Source of the DNA: an uncultured Bacteroides sp. | GTDB lineage: Bacteria; Bacteroidota; Bacteroidia; Bacteroidales; Bacteroidaceae | Reading direction: 5' to 3' | Assembly: GCA_944322345.1 (NCBI GenBank) | Contig: CALUOO010000003.1 | Coordinates: forward strand, 124,001 to 188,000 | Length of the DNA stretch: 64,000 nt | Part shown: one piece after another, positions 50,861-59,898 of the stretch | How the letters are laid out: each line of letters opens with the position of its first letter | How positions within the stretch are numbered: the first letter of the stretch is position 1 | The notes under the pieces: generated by a model | What the model saw: the letters and a program-made list of their open reading frames with translations, nothing else | Databases searched by the model: none | What the model was told of the DNA's origin: nothing | Made by a program: the position numbers and the translations under genes

Positions 50861-52732
50861 ATGAAAAAACTTTTCATCAGTATGCTTGCTACAATTTGCA
50901 TTGCCTTGCAATCGGTAGCAAACGAGATTCCACGTAAAGAGTATCCACGCCCTCAGTTTGTAAGGGAAGCATGGGTCAACTTGAACGGACAATGGGACTA
51001 CACATTTGATTTCGTCAACTCTGGAAAAGAAAAAGGCTATCAAAAAGCTACATCATTCGACGGAAAAATCACTGTCCCTTTTTGTCCAGAAAGTAAACTA
51101 TCTGGCGTAGGGCATACCGATTTCATCAATCATATATGGTATCACCGCAGCATCGAAATTCCTCAAGCATGGGAAGAAAAAAAGATCTTGCTGAACTTCG
51201 GAGCTGTATATTATACTGCAGAAATCTATATTGACGGACAAATTGCCGGACGTCATTTTGGTGGAAGCTCTTCATTTGCTGTAGATATTACCCCGTTTGT
51301 CAAAGCCGGACAACAGCACCATTTAGTAGTAAAGGCATCAAGCGACTTGCGTTCTGGACTACAAAGTGCAGGGAAACAGAGTCTCCGTCATGGTTCACAC
51401 GGATGTAACTACACCCGAACGACCGGAATCTGGCAAACTGTATGGATGGAAGCTGTGGCATACAACGGACTGCAATCGGCACAAGTCATTACAGATATCG
51501 ACCAAAGCCAAATTATCATTCGTCCACAATTTTATGCAGAAGGGAAAAATACACTGAAAGTCACACTGAAAGATGGTAATAAAACCGTGGCAACAGCTAA
51601 AGTTGCTGCGATGAACAGTTCTGTAGCAGTACTTCCTGTAAAAAAAGCCAAGCTGTGGTCGCCCGAATCACCTTTTTTATATGATTTAATCTATCAACTA
51701 ACAGACGATCAGGGGAATGTGATAGATGAAGTAAATTCTTATGTAGGTATGCGCAAAATACATATCGAAGGAAATAAAATCTATCTGAACAATCAGCCCT
51801 ACTACCAACGTCTGGTACTCGATCAGGGATTCTATCCTGACGGCATCTGGACAGCACCTTCGGACGAAGCACTGAAGAAAGACATTGAGCTTTCCATGGC
51901 TGCAGGATTCAACGGTGCACGCCTGCATCAGAAGGTGTTCGAAGAACGGTTCTACTATTGGGCAGACAAAATGGGATACCTCACATGGGGTGAAGCACCC
52001 AGCTGGGGAATGGATGCAAACAACGTTGAAACAGCACGCAACTTCCTGACAGAATGGTCGGAAATTGTCTGCCGCGACCGTAATCATCCTTCATTGCTAA
52101 TATGGACACCGATGAATGAAGAGTGGTGGCCGGATCCTGTACAATATCCCCGACTCACTTCTGATCTCTATAATCTGACCAAGGCTATCGACCCTACCCG
52201 TCCATTCCATGATGCTAGTGGTGGAACACATGTGAAAACAGACTTATGGAGTTTCCACAACTACGAACAGAATCCAGAACAATTAAAGAAGAATATTCAG
52301 AACGAAAGTACAGCAAAAGAAAACAAGTTCCAACGTCCGGGTAATCTGCAAGGATATCCGCAACGTAACATCGGATTCAACGACCCGTTGATGAGCGACG
52401 AATACAACTATCCTGCTTACGACGGAAAGATTCCATTCCTCATTGACGAAGTTGGAGGTATCAAATGGGTGAAAGGACAAGATAAAGGCAACACAGGTAC
52501 ATCGTGGGGATACGGTGAAGCACCTAAGTCGGAAAAAGAATTCATCGAACGGCTGAGAGGACAGATGAAAGCTATCCTCGAACTGCACCAGCAGGTATGG
52601 GGTTACTGCTACACCCAGCTCACTGATGTGGAACAGGAGCAAAACGGTATCTATTATTACGACCGCACACCTAAATTTGACATGAAGCTGATTTACGATA
52701 TTTTCAGTCAGGAGCCCAATACTGACAAATAA
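50861..52732 (+). CDS. secreted glycoside hydrolase family 2 enzyme
   Basis: A 623-residue protein with signal peptide (about residues 1-21, to QSVANE). Domains in order: jelly-roll sugar-binding domain (NGQWDYTFDF, VPFCPESKLSG, DFINHIWYHRSIEIP), an Ig-like domain, and a TIM barrel. Catalytic residues: acid/base Glu420 in WTPMNEEWWP and nucleophile Glu530 in FLIDEVGG, both in the usual places. GH2 covers beta-galactosidases, beta-glucuronidases and beta-mannosidases; the specificity cannot be read here. It lies near a GH5 gene (55521-56606) but is not in a SusCD locus. A terminator follows at 52776-52810. Confidence 0.88.
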   Translation: MKKLFISMLATICIALQSVANEIPRKEYPRPQFVREAWVNLNGQWDYTFDFVNSGKEKGYQKATSFDGKITVPFCPESKLSGVGHTDFINHIWYHRSIEIPQAWEEKKILLNFGAVYYTAEIYIDGQIAGRHFGGSSSFAVDITPFVKAGQQHHLVVKASSDLRSGLQSAGKQSLRHGSHGCNYTRTTGIWQTVWMEAVAYNGLQSAQVITDIDQSQIIIRPQFYAEGKNTLKVTLKDGNKTVATAKVAAMNSSVAVLPVKKAKLWSPESPFLYDLIYQLTDDQGNVIDEVNSYVGMRKIHIEGNKIYLNNQPYYQRLVLDQGFYPDGIWTAPSDEALKKDIELSMAAGFNGARLHQKVFEERFYYWADKMGYLTWGEAPSWGMDANNVETARNFLTEWSEIVCRDRNHPSLLIWTPMNEEWWPDPVQYPRLTSDLYNLTKAIDPTRPFHDASGGTHVKTDLWSFHNYEQNPEQLKKNIQNESTAKENKFQRPGNLQGYPQRNIGFNDPLMSDEYNYPAYDGKIPFLIDEVGGIKWVKGQDKGNTGTSWGYGEAPKSEKEFIERLRGQMKAILELHQQVWGYCYTQLTDVEQEQNGIYYYDRTPKFDMKLIYDIFSQEPNTDK

Positions 52733-52775
52733 AAATAACCCCTCTCCGCCCGAAACACAATAAAAAAACAGAACG

Positions 52776-52810
52776 ACAGGCTGTCTCAAAATGATAATGA
52801 GGCAGCCTGT
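52776..52810 (+). terminator. rho-independent terminator after the GH2 gene
   Basis: An 8-bp stem ACAGGCTG (52776-52783) against CAGCCTGT (52803-52810), then TTTTTC. It contains GGCTGTCTCAAAAT, the same 14 bp as the left end of the element at 34623. Confidence 0.8.
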
Positions 52811-52924
52811 TTTTCTAATCGTAGAGACTTATTCTAAAATCGACAATCACTACACAAAATTCTATAAACCATTGTACAACCTCATTTAATCACCAAATCA
52901 AAGACTATTTATCCAAAACTTTGT

Positions 52925-52932
52925 TATATTTG
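52925..52932 (+). promoter_or_regulatory. -7 element of aroC
   Basis: TATATTTG fits the consensus and lies 25 bp upstream of the aroC ATG. Confidence 0.5.
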
Positions 52933-52957
52933 CGTATCGTATTTAAAGCCGCAAACT

Positions 52958-54034
52958 ATGTTTAATTCATTTGGAAATGTATTCCGTCTCACAAGCTTTG
53001 GTGAGTCTCACGGAAAAGGAGTAGGAGGAGTTATAGACGGATTCCCTTCAGGGATCGTTATTGATGAAGATTTTGTGCAACAGGAACTGAACCGGAGACG
53101 CCCGGGCCAATCCATTCTCACGACACCGCGACAAGAAGATGATAAAGTAGAGTTTCTTTCCGGCATTTTTGAAGGGAAATCAACTGGATGTCCCATCGGA
53201 TTTATTGTGTGGAACAAGGCACAACAGTCAAGCGACTACAATAATCTGCGGAATGTATACCGACCATCACATGCAGACTATACTTATAATGTAAAATACG
53301 GAATTCGTGACTACCGAGGAGGAGGACGTGCATCAGCTCGGGAAACCATCTCACGTGTAGTGGCTGGTGCGCTTGCAAAACTCGCCTTACGCCAATTAGG
53401 AATCAGCATCACAGCATATACATCACAAGTAGGTGCCATCAAATTGGAAGGCAACTATTCCGACTATGACCTTGAACTTATAGAAACCAATGATGTACGT
53501 TGTCCAGACCCAGAAAAAGCAAAAGAGATGGCAGATTTCATCCAACAAATAAAAGCTGCCGGAGATACCATTGGGGGAACCATTACTTGTGTTATAAAGG
53601 GATGTCCTATAGGACTTGGACAACCCGTTTTCGGCAAATTACATGCAGCATTAGGAAATGCCATGCTAAGCATCAATGCTGCCAAAGCTTTCGAATACGG
53701 GGAAGGATTCAAAGGATTGAAAATGAAAGGATCAGAACAGAATGATGTATTTTATAACAATCATGGTCGAATAGAAACGCACACCAATCATTCGGGAGGG
53801 ATTCAAGGAGGAATCAGTAACGGACAAGATATTTATTTTCGTATTGTATTCAAGCCTATTCCAACGTTATTAATGGAACAGGAAACAGTAAGTATCAATG
53901 GAACAGACACTACATTAAAGGCACGAGGAAGGCACGATCCATGTGTACTTCCACGCGCAGTTCCTATTGTCGAAGCAATGGCAGCCATAACCATACTCGA
54001 TTATTATCTGCTTGATAAAACAACGCAACTATAA
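52958..54034 (+). CDS. aroC: chorismate synthase
   Basis: A 358-residue flavin-dependent enzyme, last step of the shikimate pathway (EPSP to chorismate). N-terminal signature [19 protein letters not shown] near residues 14-32. Other motifs: [20 protein letters not shown], the [20 protein letters not shown] segment near residues 114-133 and the C-terminal [20 protein letters not shown]. All FMN and EPSP contacts of the family appear present. It has its own -7 element at 52925-52932. The next gene (M20 dipeptidase) starts 70 bp downstream. Confidence 0.96.
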   Translation: MFNSFGNVFRLTSFGESHGKGVGGVIDGFPSGIVIDEDFVQQELNRRRPGQSILTTPRQEDDKVEFLSGIFEGKSTGCPIGFIVWNKAQQSSDYNNLRNVYRPSHADYTYNVKYGIRDYRGGGRASARETISRVVAGALAKLALRQLGISITAYTSQVGAIKLEGNYSDYDLELIETNDVRCPDPEKAKEMADFIQQIKAAGDTIGGTITCVIKGCPIGLGQPVFGKLHAALGNAMLSINAAKAFEYGEGFKGLKMKGSEQNDVFYNNHGRIETHTNHSGGIQGGISNGQDIYFRIVFKPIPTLLMEQETVSINGTDTTLKARGRHDPCVLPRAVPIVEAMAAITILDYYLLDKTTQL

Positions 54035-54104
54035 CAAACAACTAACAGAAGAATAGGGGGAAATGCCCTATGCTCTATATTACCCAACGAAAAACAACCA
54101 TACA

Positions 54105-55463
54105 ATGAACGAAGTCCAAAAATACATTATTTCCAATGAAGCAAGAATGATAGAAGAGCTTTTCAGCCTTATCCGCATTCCCAGTATCAGTGCATTGCCC
54201 GAACATAAAGATGATATGCTAGCTTGTGCAGAACGTTGGGCACAGCTATTGTTAGAAGCCGGGGCAGATGAAGCAATAGTAATGCCCTCAGAAGGGAATC
54301 CCATTGTATTTGCACAAAAGACAGTAAATCCTGATGCAAAGACTGTTCTGATTTATGCACACTATGACGTTATGCCAGCAGAACCTCTGGAACTTTGGAA
54401 AAGTGATCCGTTCAATCCAGAGATACATGATGAACGTATCTGGGCACGTGGTGCCGATGACGACAAAGGACAGTCTTTTATTCAAGTAAAAGCATTCGAA
54501 TATCTCACAAAAAACAATCTGTTAACCCATAACGTAAAATTCATATTTGAAGGAGAAGAAGAAATTGGTTCTCCCAGCCTTGAGGCTTTCTGCCAGAAAC
54601 ATCAGGAATTGCTTAAGGCAGATGTCATACTCGTATCAGATACCAGCATGTTAGGGGCTAATTTACCTTCACTGACTACAGGATTGCGTGGACTTGCCTA
54701 TTGGGAAATTGAAGTAACAGGTCCAAACCGAGACTTACACTCCGGACATTTTGGGGGAGCTGTAGCCAATCCCATCAATGTCCTTTGCAACATTCTCAGT
54801 AAGGTAGTAGACGAGAATGGACGAATTACTGTACCCGGCTTCTACGATGATGTAGAAGAAGTGCCTCAAGCTGAACGGGAAATGATTGCCCGCATTCCCT
54901 TTGATGAACAAAAGTATAAAGAAGCTATCGGAATAAAAGAAGTGTTCGGAGAAAAAGGATACAGTACATTAGAGCGTAACAGTTGCCGTCCTTCGTTTGA
55001 TGTATGTGGCATTTGGGGAGGATATACAGGTGAAGGTTCAAAAACCGTACTACCGTCAAAAGCATACGCGAAAGTATCCTGCCGATTGGTTCCCCATCAA
55101 GACCACCATAAAATATCCCAACTGTTTGCTGATTATATCCGCGACATTGCTCCAAATACTGTACAAATCAAAGTGACTCCAATGCATGGTGGACAGGGAT
55201 ATGTATGTCCAATTTCTCACCCTGCCTATCAAGCAGCAGAAAAAGGTTTTCAAAAAGCCTTTGGCAAGCAACCATTAGCTGTGCGACGAGGAGGAAGTAT
55301 CCCTATTATTTCTACATTTGAGCAAATACTAGGGATTAAAACGATTCTAATGGGATTCGGATTGGAATCGAATGCGATACATTCACCTAACGAGAATTTT
55401 CCATTAGATATCTTCCGAAAGGGAATTGAAGCAGTCATAGAGTTTCATCGCGAATACAACTAG
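54105..55463 (+). CDS. M20 family metallodipeptidase
   Basis: A 452-residue cytoplasmic enzyme. I chose ATG 54105 because MNEVQKYIISNEARMIEEL is the usual family start; an ATG at 54063, preceded by a purine-rich AGGGGGA, would add 14 residues. Metal-binding motifs: IYAHYDVMPAEP (His and Asp, near residues 85-96), RGADDDKGQSFIQVKAFEYL (bridging Asp near 118), EGEEEIGSPSLEAF (Glu pair near 152), and a distal His in the LHSGHFGGAVANP segment. Family knowledge: such M20 enzymes split dipeptides or N-acyl amino acids with two zinc ions. It follows aroC by 70 bp and precedes a GH5 gene by 57 bp. Confidence 0.88.
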   Translation: MNEVQKYIISNEARMIEELFSLIRIPSISALPEHKDDMLACAERWAQLLLEAGADEAIVMPSEGNPIVFAQKTVNPDAKTVLIYAHYDVMPAEPLELWKSDPFNPEIHDERIWARGADDDKGQSFIQVKAFEYLTKNNLLTHNVKFIFEGEEEIGSPSLEAFCQKHQELLKADVILVSDTSMLGANLPSLTTGLRGLAYWEIEVTGPNRDLHSGHFGGAVANPINVLCNILSKVVDENGRITVPGFYDDVEEVPQAEREMIARIPFDEQKYKEAIGIKEVFGEKGYSTLERNSCRPSFDVCGIWGGYTGEGSKTVLPSKAYAKVSCRLVPHQDHHKISQLFADYIRDIAPNTVQIKVTPMHGGQGYVCPISHPAYQAAEKGFQKAFGKQPLAVRRGGSIPIISTFEQILGIKTILMGFGLESNAIHSPNENFPLDIFRKGIEAVIEFHREYN

Positions 55464-55520
55464 CCCATAAAGTTTCTCATTTTTCTACTCTTCATCAAGT
55501 TCTTTCAAGAAAACAAGAAT

Positions 55521-56606
55521 ATGGACAGAAGAAATTTCATAAAAAAGATGGCAATAGTTACTGCAACTGGTCTATTGACCGCACCATCGCTCAATATGGA
55601 AGCTGCCACTACAAAAAGGAAAAAAGAAAAAATATGGAAAGGATTTAATTTACTCAACAAGTTTAACCCTGATTACCAGCAAGCATTCCATGAACAAGAC
55701 TTTGAGATTATGGCAGAATGGGGATTCAATTTTGCCCGTATTCCCTTGTCTTATTGGTGTTGGAGTAAACCTGACCATTGGTATGAAATTGACGAAAGAT
55801 GCTTGAAAGAAATAGATAAAGTTGTAGAATTTGGGAAACAATACAAAATTCATATAAACCTTAACTTCCACAGAGCACCCGGATACTGCATCAATCCACC
55901 GCATGAGAGAGCCAATCTTTTCGAAGACGACGAAGCCCTGCAAGCTTGTACTTTTCATTGGAAAACATTTGCTGAAAGATATAAGAATTATTCATCAGAC
56001 GACCTAAGTTTCAATTTAATAAATGAAGCGCCCAATATAGAAGATTCAAAATACGACCGGGTAGTCCTTCAGTTAATCAATTCCATCCGAGATATTTCTC
56101 CTAAAAGGACTATCATTGTAGATGGATTGAATGTTGGGAACAAACCATTAATGAGCCTTACTGACGTTGAAAACATCATACAAAGTGGGCGAGGATATCA
56201 ACCGATGCTGATTTCCCACTATGCCGCTAATTGGGTGTACGGCGACAAACCCATGTATTATCCCATAGAGAAATTAAGTTGGCCTTTACAGGACGGCGAC
56301 AAGTACTATGACAAAGAATGGCTTCGTAAAACTTTAAAAAAGAACTGGGAGCCATGGGTCAAGCAAGGAGGAAAAGTACATATCGGCGAATTTGGATGTC
56401 ATAATCAAACTCCTCATAAGGTAGCAATAGCTTGGTTAAAAGACCAGTTTGATATTTTTAAAGAAAATAACTGGGGATGGTCATTATGGAATTTATATGG
56501 TTCATTTGGGGTAATGGATAGTAACAGAAAAGATGTTGTCTATGAGAACTATAAAGGACATAAGCTGGACAGGGAAATGCTGGAATTACTAAAAGAATAT
56601 AGTTAG
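55521..56606 (+). CDS. glycoside hydrolase family 5 (cellulase-like) enzyme
   Basis: A 361-residue protein. The N-terminus MDRRNFIKKMAIVTATG has a twin-Arg-like RRNFIKK, so export through Tat is possible. The barrel has KGFNLLNKFNP, GFNFARIPLSYWCW and INLNFHRAPGYCINPP. Catalytic residues: acid/base Glu169 in NLINEAP and nucleophile Glu290 in HIGEFGCHN. GH5 includes endoglucanases, mannanases and related enzymes; subfamily is not clear. No SusCD pair lies beside it. Confidence 0.85.
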   Translation: MDRRNFIKKMAIVTATGLLTAPSLNMEAATTKRKKEKIWKGFNLLNKFNPDYQQAFHEQDFEIMAEWGFNFARIPLSYWCWSKPDHWYEIDERCLKEIDKVVEFGKQYKIHINLNFHRAPGYCINPPHERANLFEDDEALQACTFHWKTFAERYKNYSSDDLSFNLINEAPNIEDSKYDRVVLQLINSIRDISPKRTIIVDGLNVGNKPLMSLTDVENIIQSGRGYQPMLISHYAANWVYGDKPMYYPIEKLSWPLQDGDKYYDKEWLRKTLKKNWEPWVKQGGKVHIGEFGCHNQTPHKVAIAWLKDQFDIFKENNWGWSLWNLYGSFGVMDSNRKDVVYENYKGHKLDREMLELLKEYS

Positions 56607-56702
56607 GCGTTAATAATCTATTTATAATAAATTAATATTTCCATATCCAACTTTCACCTCTTGGCGGCGTCTAATAAACATAAGGTTACACAAACTGTGA
56701 AT

Positions 56703-57608
56703 ATGAGAAAGCAACTACCACTCTTTCTTTTAGTTTTTCTGCTCCTGATGAACACAATGCCAAGCATGGGACAGCCAAAACCTCAGTGGAATAGATTCCC
56801 TAGACGGACTAGCGAAGAACCTGTATGGGAACGTTTTTACGACCAAAGCAGGAGAGATACAGCCTATATTGACAGCCTTCATCCCCAATTGGAAAAGATG
56901 CTTCACTGGTCACCATATATAAGAAAAGAACAAAAGGAAGTGATAACCTATATACTTTGGAACATGGTATACGTAGAAGGAGGAACAATGAACATGGGAA
57001 TAAATAACAATCTCTCGACTACGATATCCTCTTTCTTCATCAACCGATATGAAGTGAGCCAAGATGAATGGTATGTCATTATGGGCGAGAATCCTTCAAG
57101 ACAGCGTCATCGCAATGCTCCCGTTGACCAGCTTAGTTGGTTCGATGCCAACCGGTTTACTCAACGACTTGTTGATCTAAGCGGATTGCCATTCCGTCTT
57201 CCCTACGAGGCTGAATGGGAGTATGCGGCACGCGGAGGCAAAAAGACACAAGGATTCCTTTATGCAGGAAGCAATGAACCAGAGAAAGTAGCTTGGTTTC
57301 GCGAACGAATCAAAGAACAAAACGACTTTATTTCGAAAGATACCGGAAAGAAAAGCCCCAACGAACTGGGTTTGTATGACATGAGTGGGAATGTCTACGA
57401 ATGGTGTATGGACTGGTATGACAGTTATCATCCGTTTACCAACAATACAGTTCACAAAGAAGTCAATGCCAACACTTATAAAGTACTACGAGGAGGCAGC
57501 TTCTATACATTCGAAAAATACTGCACCATCACTAACCGATATGGCGTAAACCCTTACCGTCGGGATATAGACTATGGCATGCGTCTAGTTGTTCCCCTAT
57601 TGCCATAG
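56703..57608 (+). CDS. secreted SUMF1/formylglycine-generating-enzyme domain protein
   Basis: A 301-residue protein from ATG 56703 (an upstream start adds 14 polar residues and would hide the signal). Signal peptide RKQLPLFLLVFLLLMNTMPS, about residues 2-24. The SUMF1 fold follows from about residue 100: VEGGTMNMGI, INRYEVSQDEWYVIMGENPS, PVDQLSWFDANRFTQRL, LPYEAEWEYAARGG, DMSGNVYEWCMDWYDSYHPF and the end VLRGGSFYTF. True sulfatase-activating enzymes need two active-site cysteines; only one Cys (in KYCTITNR) is at the expected position, so catalysis is doubtful. GldK-like or ergothioneine-pathway-like roles are alternatives. No sulfatase gene is nearby. Confidence 0.8.
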   Translation: MRKQLPLFLLVFLLLMNTMPSMGQPKPQWNRFPRRTSEEPVWERFYDQSRRDTAYIDSLHPQLEKMLHWSPYIRKEQKEVITYILWNMVYVEGGTMNMGINNNLSTTISSFFINRYEVSQDEWYVIMGENPSRQRHRNAPVDQLSWFDANRFTQRLVDLSGLPFRLPYEAEWEYAARGGKKTQGFLYAGSNEPEKVAWFRERIKEQNDFISKDTGKKSPNELGLYDMSGNVYEWCMDWYDSYHPFTNNTVHKEVNANTYKVLRGGSFYTFEKYCTITNRYGVNPYRRDIDYGMRLVVPLLP

Positions 57609-57618
57609 ATTATAATCT

Positions 57619-59727
57619 TCATGATTCGAATGACTGGCGAAACGTGCAGCCATTACGCCATTCAGAACAACCATAAGCTGTTTTTCCTTTGATAATTGTT
57701 CCTTTGCCACAAAGCGGACACGGAGTACCAACCAATGTGTCGACATTCGTCATTACAGTGGTATCGATTGTTTTTGAGGCAGATGATACTTTCCGTACCC
57801 GTTTCTTTGCTTCTTTTTTTGCTTTTGCAGCCGCTTCTATCTCTGATGCCACACTCTGTTGAACAGTGATTCTACGGTTACTGTTATCAGACATCACACT
57901 TTTTACGATTTCTGCCACCATCTGTTTCAGCTCTTCCAAAAACTGGCGGGCATCATAAGTTTTCTTTTCAATCTCACGAAGTTTCTTTTCCCAGATTCCA
58001 GTAAGTTCTGCAGATTTTAAAAGTTCCTCGTGAATCAGTTGCACCAATTCCACTCCTGTGGAAGTAGCTATCAGGTTCTTCCGTTCCTTACGAATATAAT
58101 TGCGTTTAAACAACGTTTCGATAATAGCAGCACGAGTAGAGGGACGCCCGATGCCATTCTCTTTCAGAGCATCACGCAATTCATCATTATCTACCAATTT
58201 ACCAGCAGTCTCCATTGCACGCAACAGTGTTGCTTCTGTATAAGGTTTAGGGGGTTGCGTCCACTTTTCATTCAAATCCGGGATATGAGGGCCGCTTTCA
58301 CCTTTCACAAATACCGGAAGCATTTTCTCTTCATCCTGTTCCCGATCTTCAGCTGCATCTTTCATATCTTTTATAAACACAACTCTCCATCCTGGGTCAA
58401 TTACCTGCTTACCTGTCACCTTAAATAAAATACCGTCCACTTCGCCAAGTACAGTAGTAGTAGACACGCGGCAATCCGGATAGAATACTGCAATAAAACG
58501 ACGAGCTATCAGATCATAGACACGACGTTCCATATCTGTCAGATTCTGAGCATACACTCCGGTTGGAATAATAGCATGATGATCGGTTACTTTAGAGTTG
58601 TCGAACACTTTCTTTGACTTCGGAAGTGCTTTTCCTGACAGTGGAGCAGTCAGCACTTCGTAATCACGCAGTCCTTTCAGAATTCCGGGACATTTCGGAT
58701 AGATATCATCACTCAGAAAAGTAGTATCTACACGTGGATAAGTAGCTACTTTTTTCTCATAAAGAGACTGTATCACCTTCAAAGTTTCATCAGCAGAATA
58801 AGCAAATTTTTTATTACATTCTACCTGTAGAGAAGTCAGATCAAACAAACGAGGGGCATATTCCTTACCGTCTTTCTTGATAACACCAGTCACTGTAAAT
58901 GGTGAATTACTGATACGATTCACCAACAATTCTCCTTCTTCACGGCTGGTAATGGGATCGATACCCGGATTTTCTATCCGTTTCTTGCCTCCGTTTTTTT
59001 CTTCTTCTGCAGCCAGTTCCTCATCACTCTTTCGAATGATTGCTGAGAATGTTGTATCACGATATACAGTCTTTAACTCCCAATATTGTTTAGGCTCAAA
59101 GTTTGCTATTTCCAATTGTCTGTTAACAATAAGTGCCAGCGTGGGAGTTTGCACTCTTCCTATAGAAAGTACCTGTTTGTTTTGTCCGTACTTGATAGTA
59201 TAAAGCCGGGTAGCATTCATACCCAGCAGCCAATCCCCCATTGCACGTGACAACCCTGCTTCATATAACGACTGAAATTCCGACTGGTCTTTCAACTTAG
59301 CAAATCCCTCGCGTATTGCTTCTTCTGTCAGCGATGAAATCCACAACCGTTTTACCGGACAACGGGCACCTGCTTTCTGCATTACCCATCGCTGAATAAG
59401 TTCTCCTTCCTGCCCGGCATCACCGCAGTTTATTATCAAATCGGCATGCTGCATCAGTCCTTCAATGATGTGAAACTGTTTTTCATAGGTGGGATTCTCT
59501 ATCAGCTTGATTCCAAAGCGTGGAGGAATCATAGGAAGGCTACTTAAGCTCCATGATTTCCAGCCCGGGGTATACTCATGAGGCTCTTTAAGAGTACAAA
59601 GATGGCCAAACGTCCAGGTTACCTGATATCCGTTACCTTCTATATATCCATCTTTTTTGGTATGGGCACCAAGTACTTCGGCAATATCACGTGCCACAGA
59701 GGGCTTTTCAGCGATGCAGACTATCAT
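57619..59727 (-). CDS. topB: DNA topoisomerase III
   Basis: A 702-residue type IA topoisomerase. The N-terminal TOPRIM domain has CIAEKPSVARDIAEVLGA and the acidic INCGDAGQEGELIQRW. The catalytic Tyr330 is in VATYPRVDTTF, and IGRVQTPTLALIVNRQLE precedes it. The C-terminus has a zinc-binding tail PCPLCGKGTIIKGKTAYGC then EWRNGCTF (Cys at four positions). It relaxes negative supercoils and unlinks DNA. TopB copies on mobile elements are common in Bacteroides, but this one sits in housekeeping DNA with no integrase or tra genes nearby. Its -7 element is at 59762-59769. Confidence 0.92.
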   Translation of the reverse strand: MIVCIAEKPSVARDIAEVLGAHTKKDGYIEGNGYQVTWTFGHLCTLKEPHEYTPGWKSWSLSSLPMIPPRFGIKLIENPTYEKQFHIIEGLMQHADLIINCGDAGQEGELIQRWVMQKAGARCPVKRLWISSLTEEAIREGFAKLKDQSEFQSLYEAGLSRAMGDWLLGMNATRLYTIKYGQNKQVLSIGRVQTPTLALIVNRQLEIANFEPKQYWELKTVYRDTTFSAIIRKSDEELAAEEEKNGGKKRIENPGIDPITSREEGELLVNRISNSPFTVTGVIKKDGKEYAPRLFDLTSLQVECNKKFAYSADETLKVIQSLYEKKVATYPRVDTTFLSDDIYPKCPGILKGLRDYEVLTAPLSGKALPKSKKVFDNSKVTDHHAIIPTGVYAQNLTDMERRVYDLIARRFIAVFYPDCRVSTTTVLGEVDGILFKVTGKQVIDPGWRVVFIKDMKDAAEDREQDEEKMLPVFVKGESGPHIPDLNEKWTQPPKPYTEATLLRAMETAGKLVDNDELRDALKENGIGRPSTRAAIIETLFKRNYIRKERKNLIATSTGVELVQLIHEELLKSAELTGIWEKKLREIEKKTYDARQFLEELKQMVAEIVKSVMSDNSNRRITVQQSVASEIEAAAKAKKEAKKRVRKVSSASKTIDTTVMTNVDTLVGTPCPLCGKGTIIKGKTAYGCSEWRNGCTFRQSFES

Positions 59728-59761
59728 TCTTTATCTCTCTTCTTAGAATTCAATCGGTTTG

Positions 59762-59769
59762 CAAAGTTA
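59762..59769 (-). promoter_or_regulatory. -7 element of topB
   Basis: TAACTTTG on the minus strand fits TAnnTTTG, 34 bp upstream of the start codon. Confidence 0.5.
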
Positions 59770-59809
59770 CACGATTATTTGGCTCTACTTACAGAAAGGA
59801 ACAAAAAAA

Positions 59810-59837
59810 CGCCTTCCACTCTTCCGAGCAGAAGGCG
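59810..59837 (-). terminator. rho-independent terminator of the methylmalonyl-CoA mutase operon
   Basis: A 7-bp stem CGCCTTC (59810-59816) against GAAGGCG (59831-59837), followed on the minus strand by TTTTTTTG. It lies 62 bp after the large-subunit stop. Confidence 0.85.
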
Positions 59838-59898
59838 ATGATAAACTATGAATAAACTATCTCAGCATCAATTAGCCAAGAAAGACATTATAGCATGA

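Noticed and set aside
57619-59727. topB as a marker of a conjugative element
   Set aside because: No integrase, mobilisation or tra genes occur nearby and flanking genes are housekeeping.
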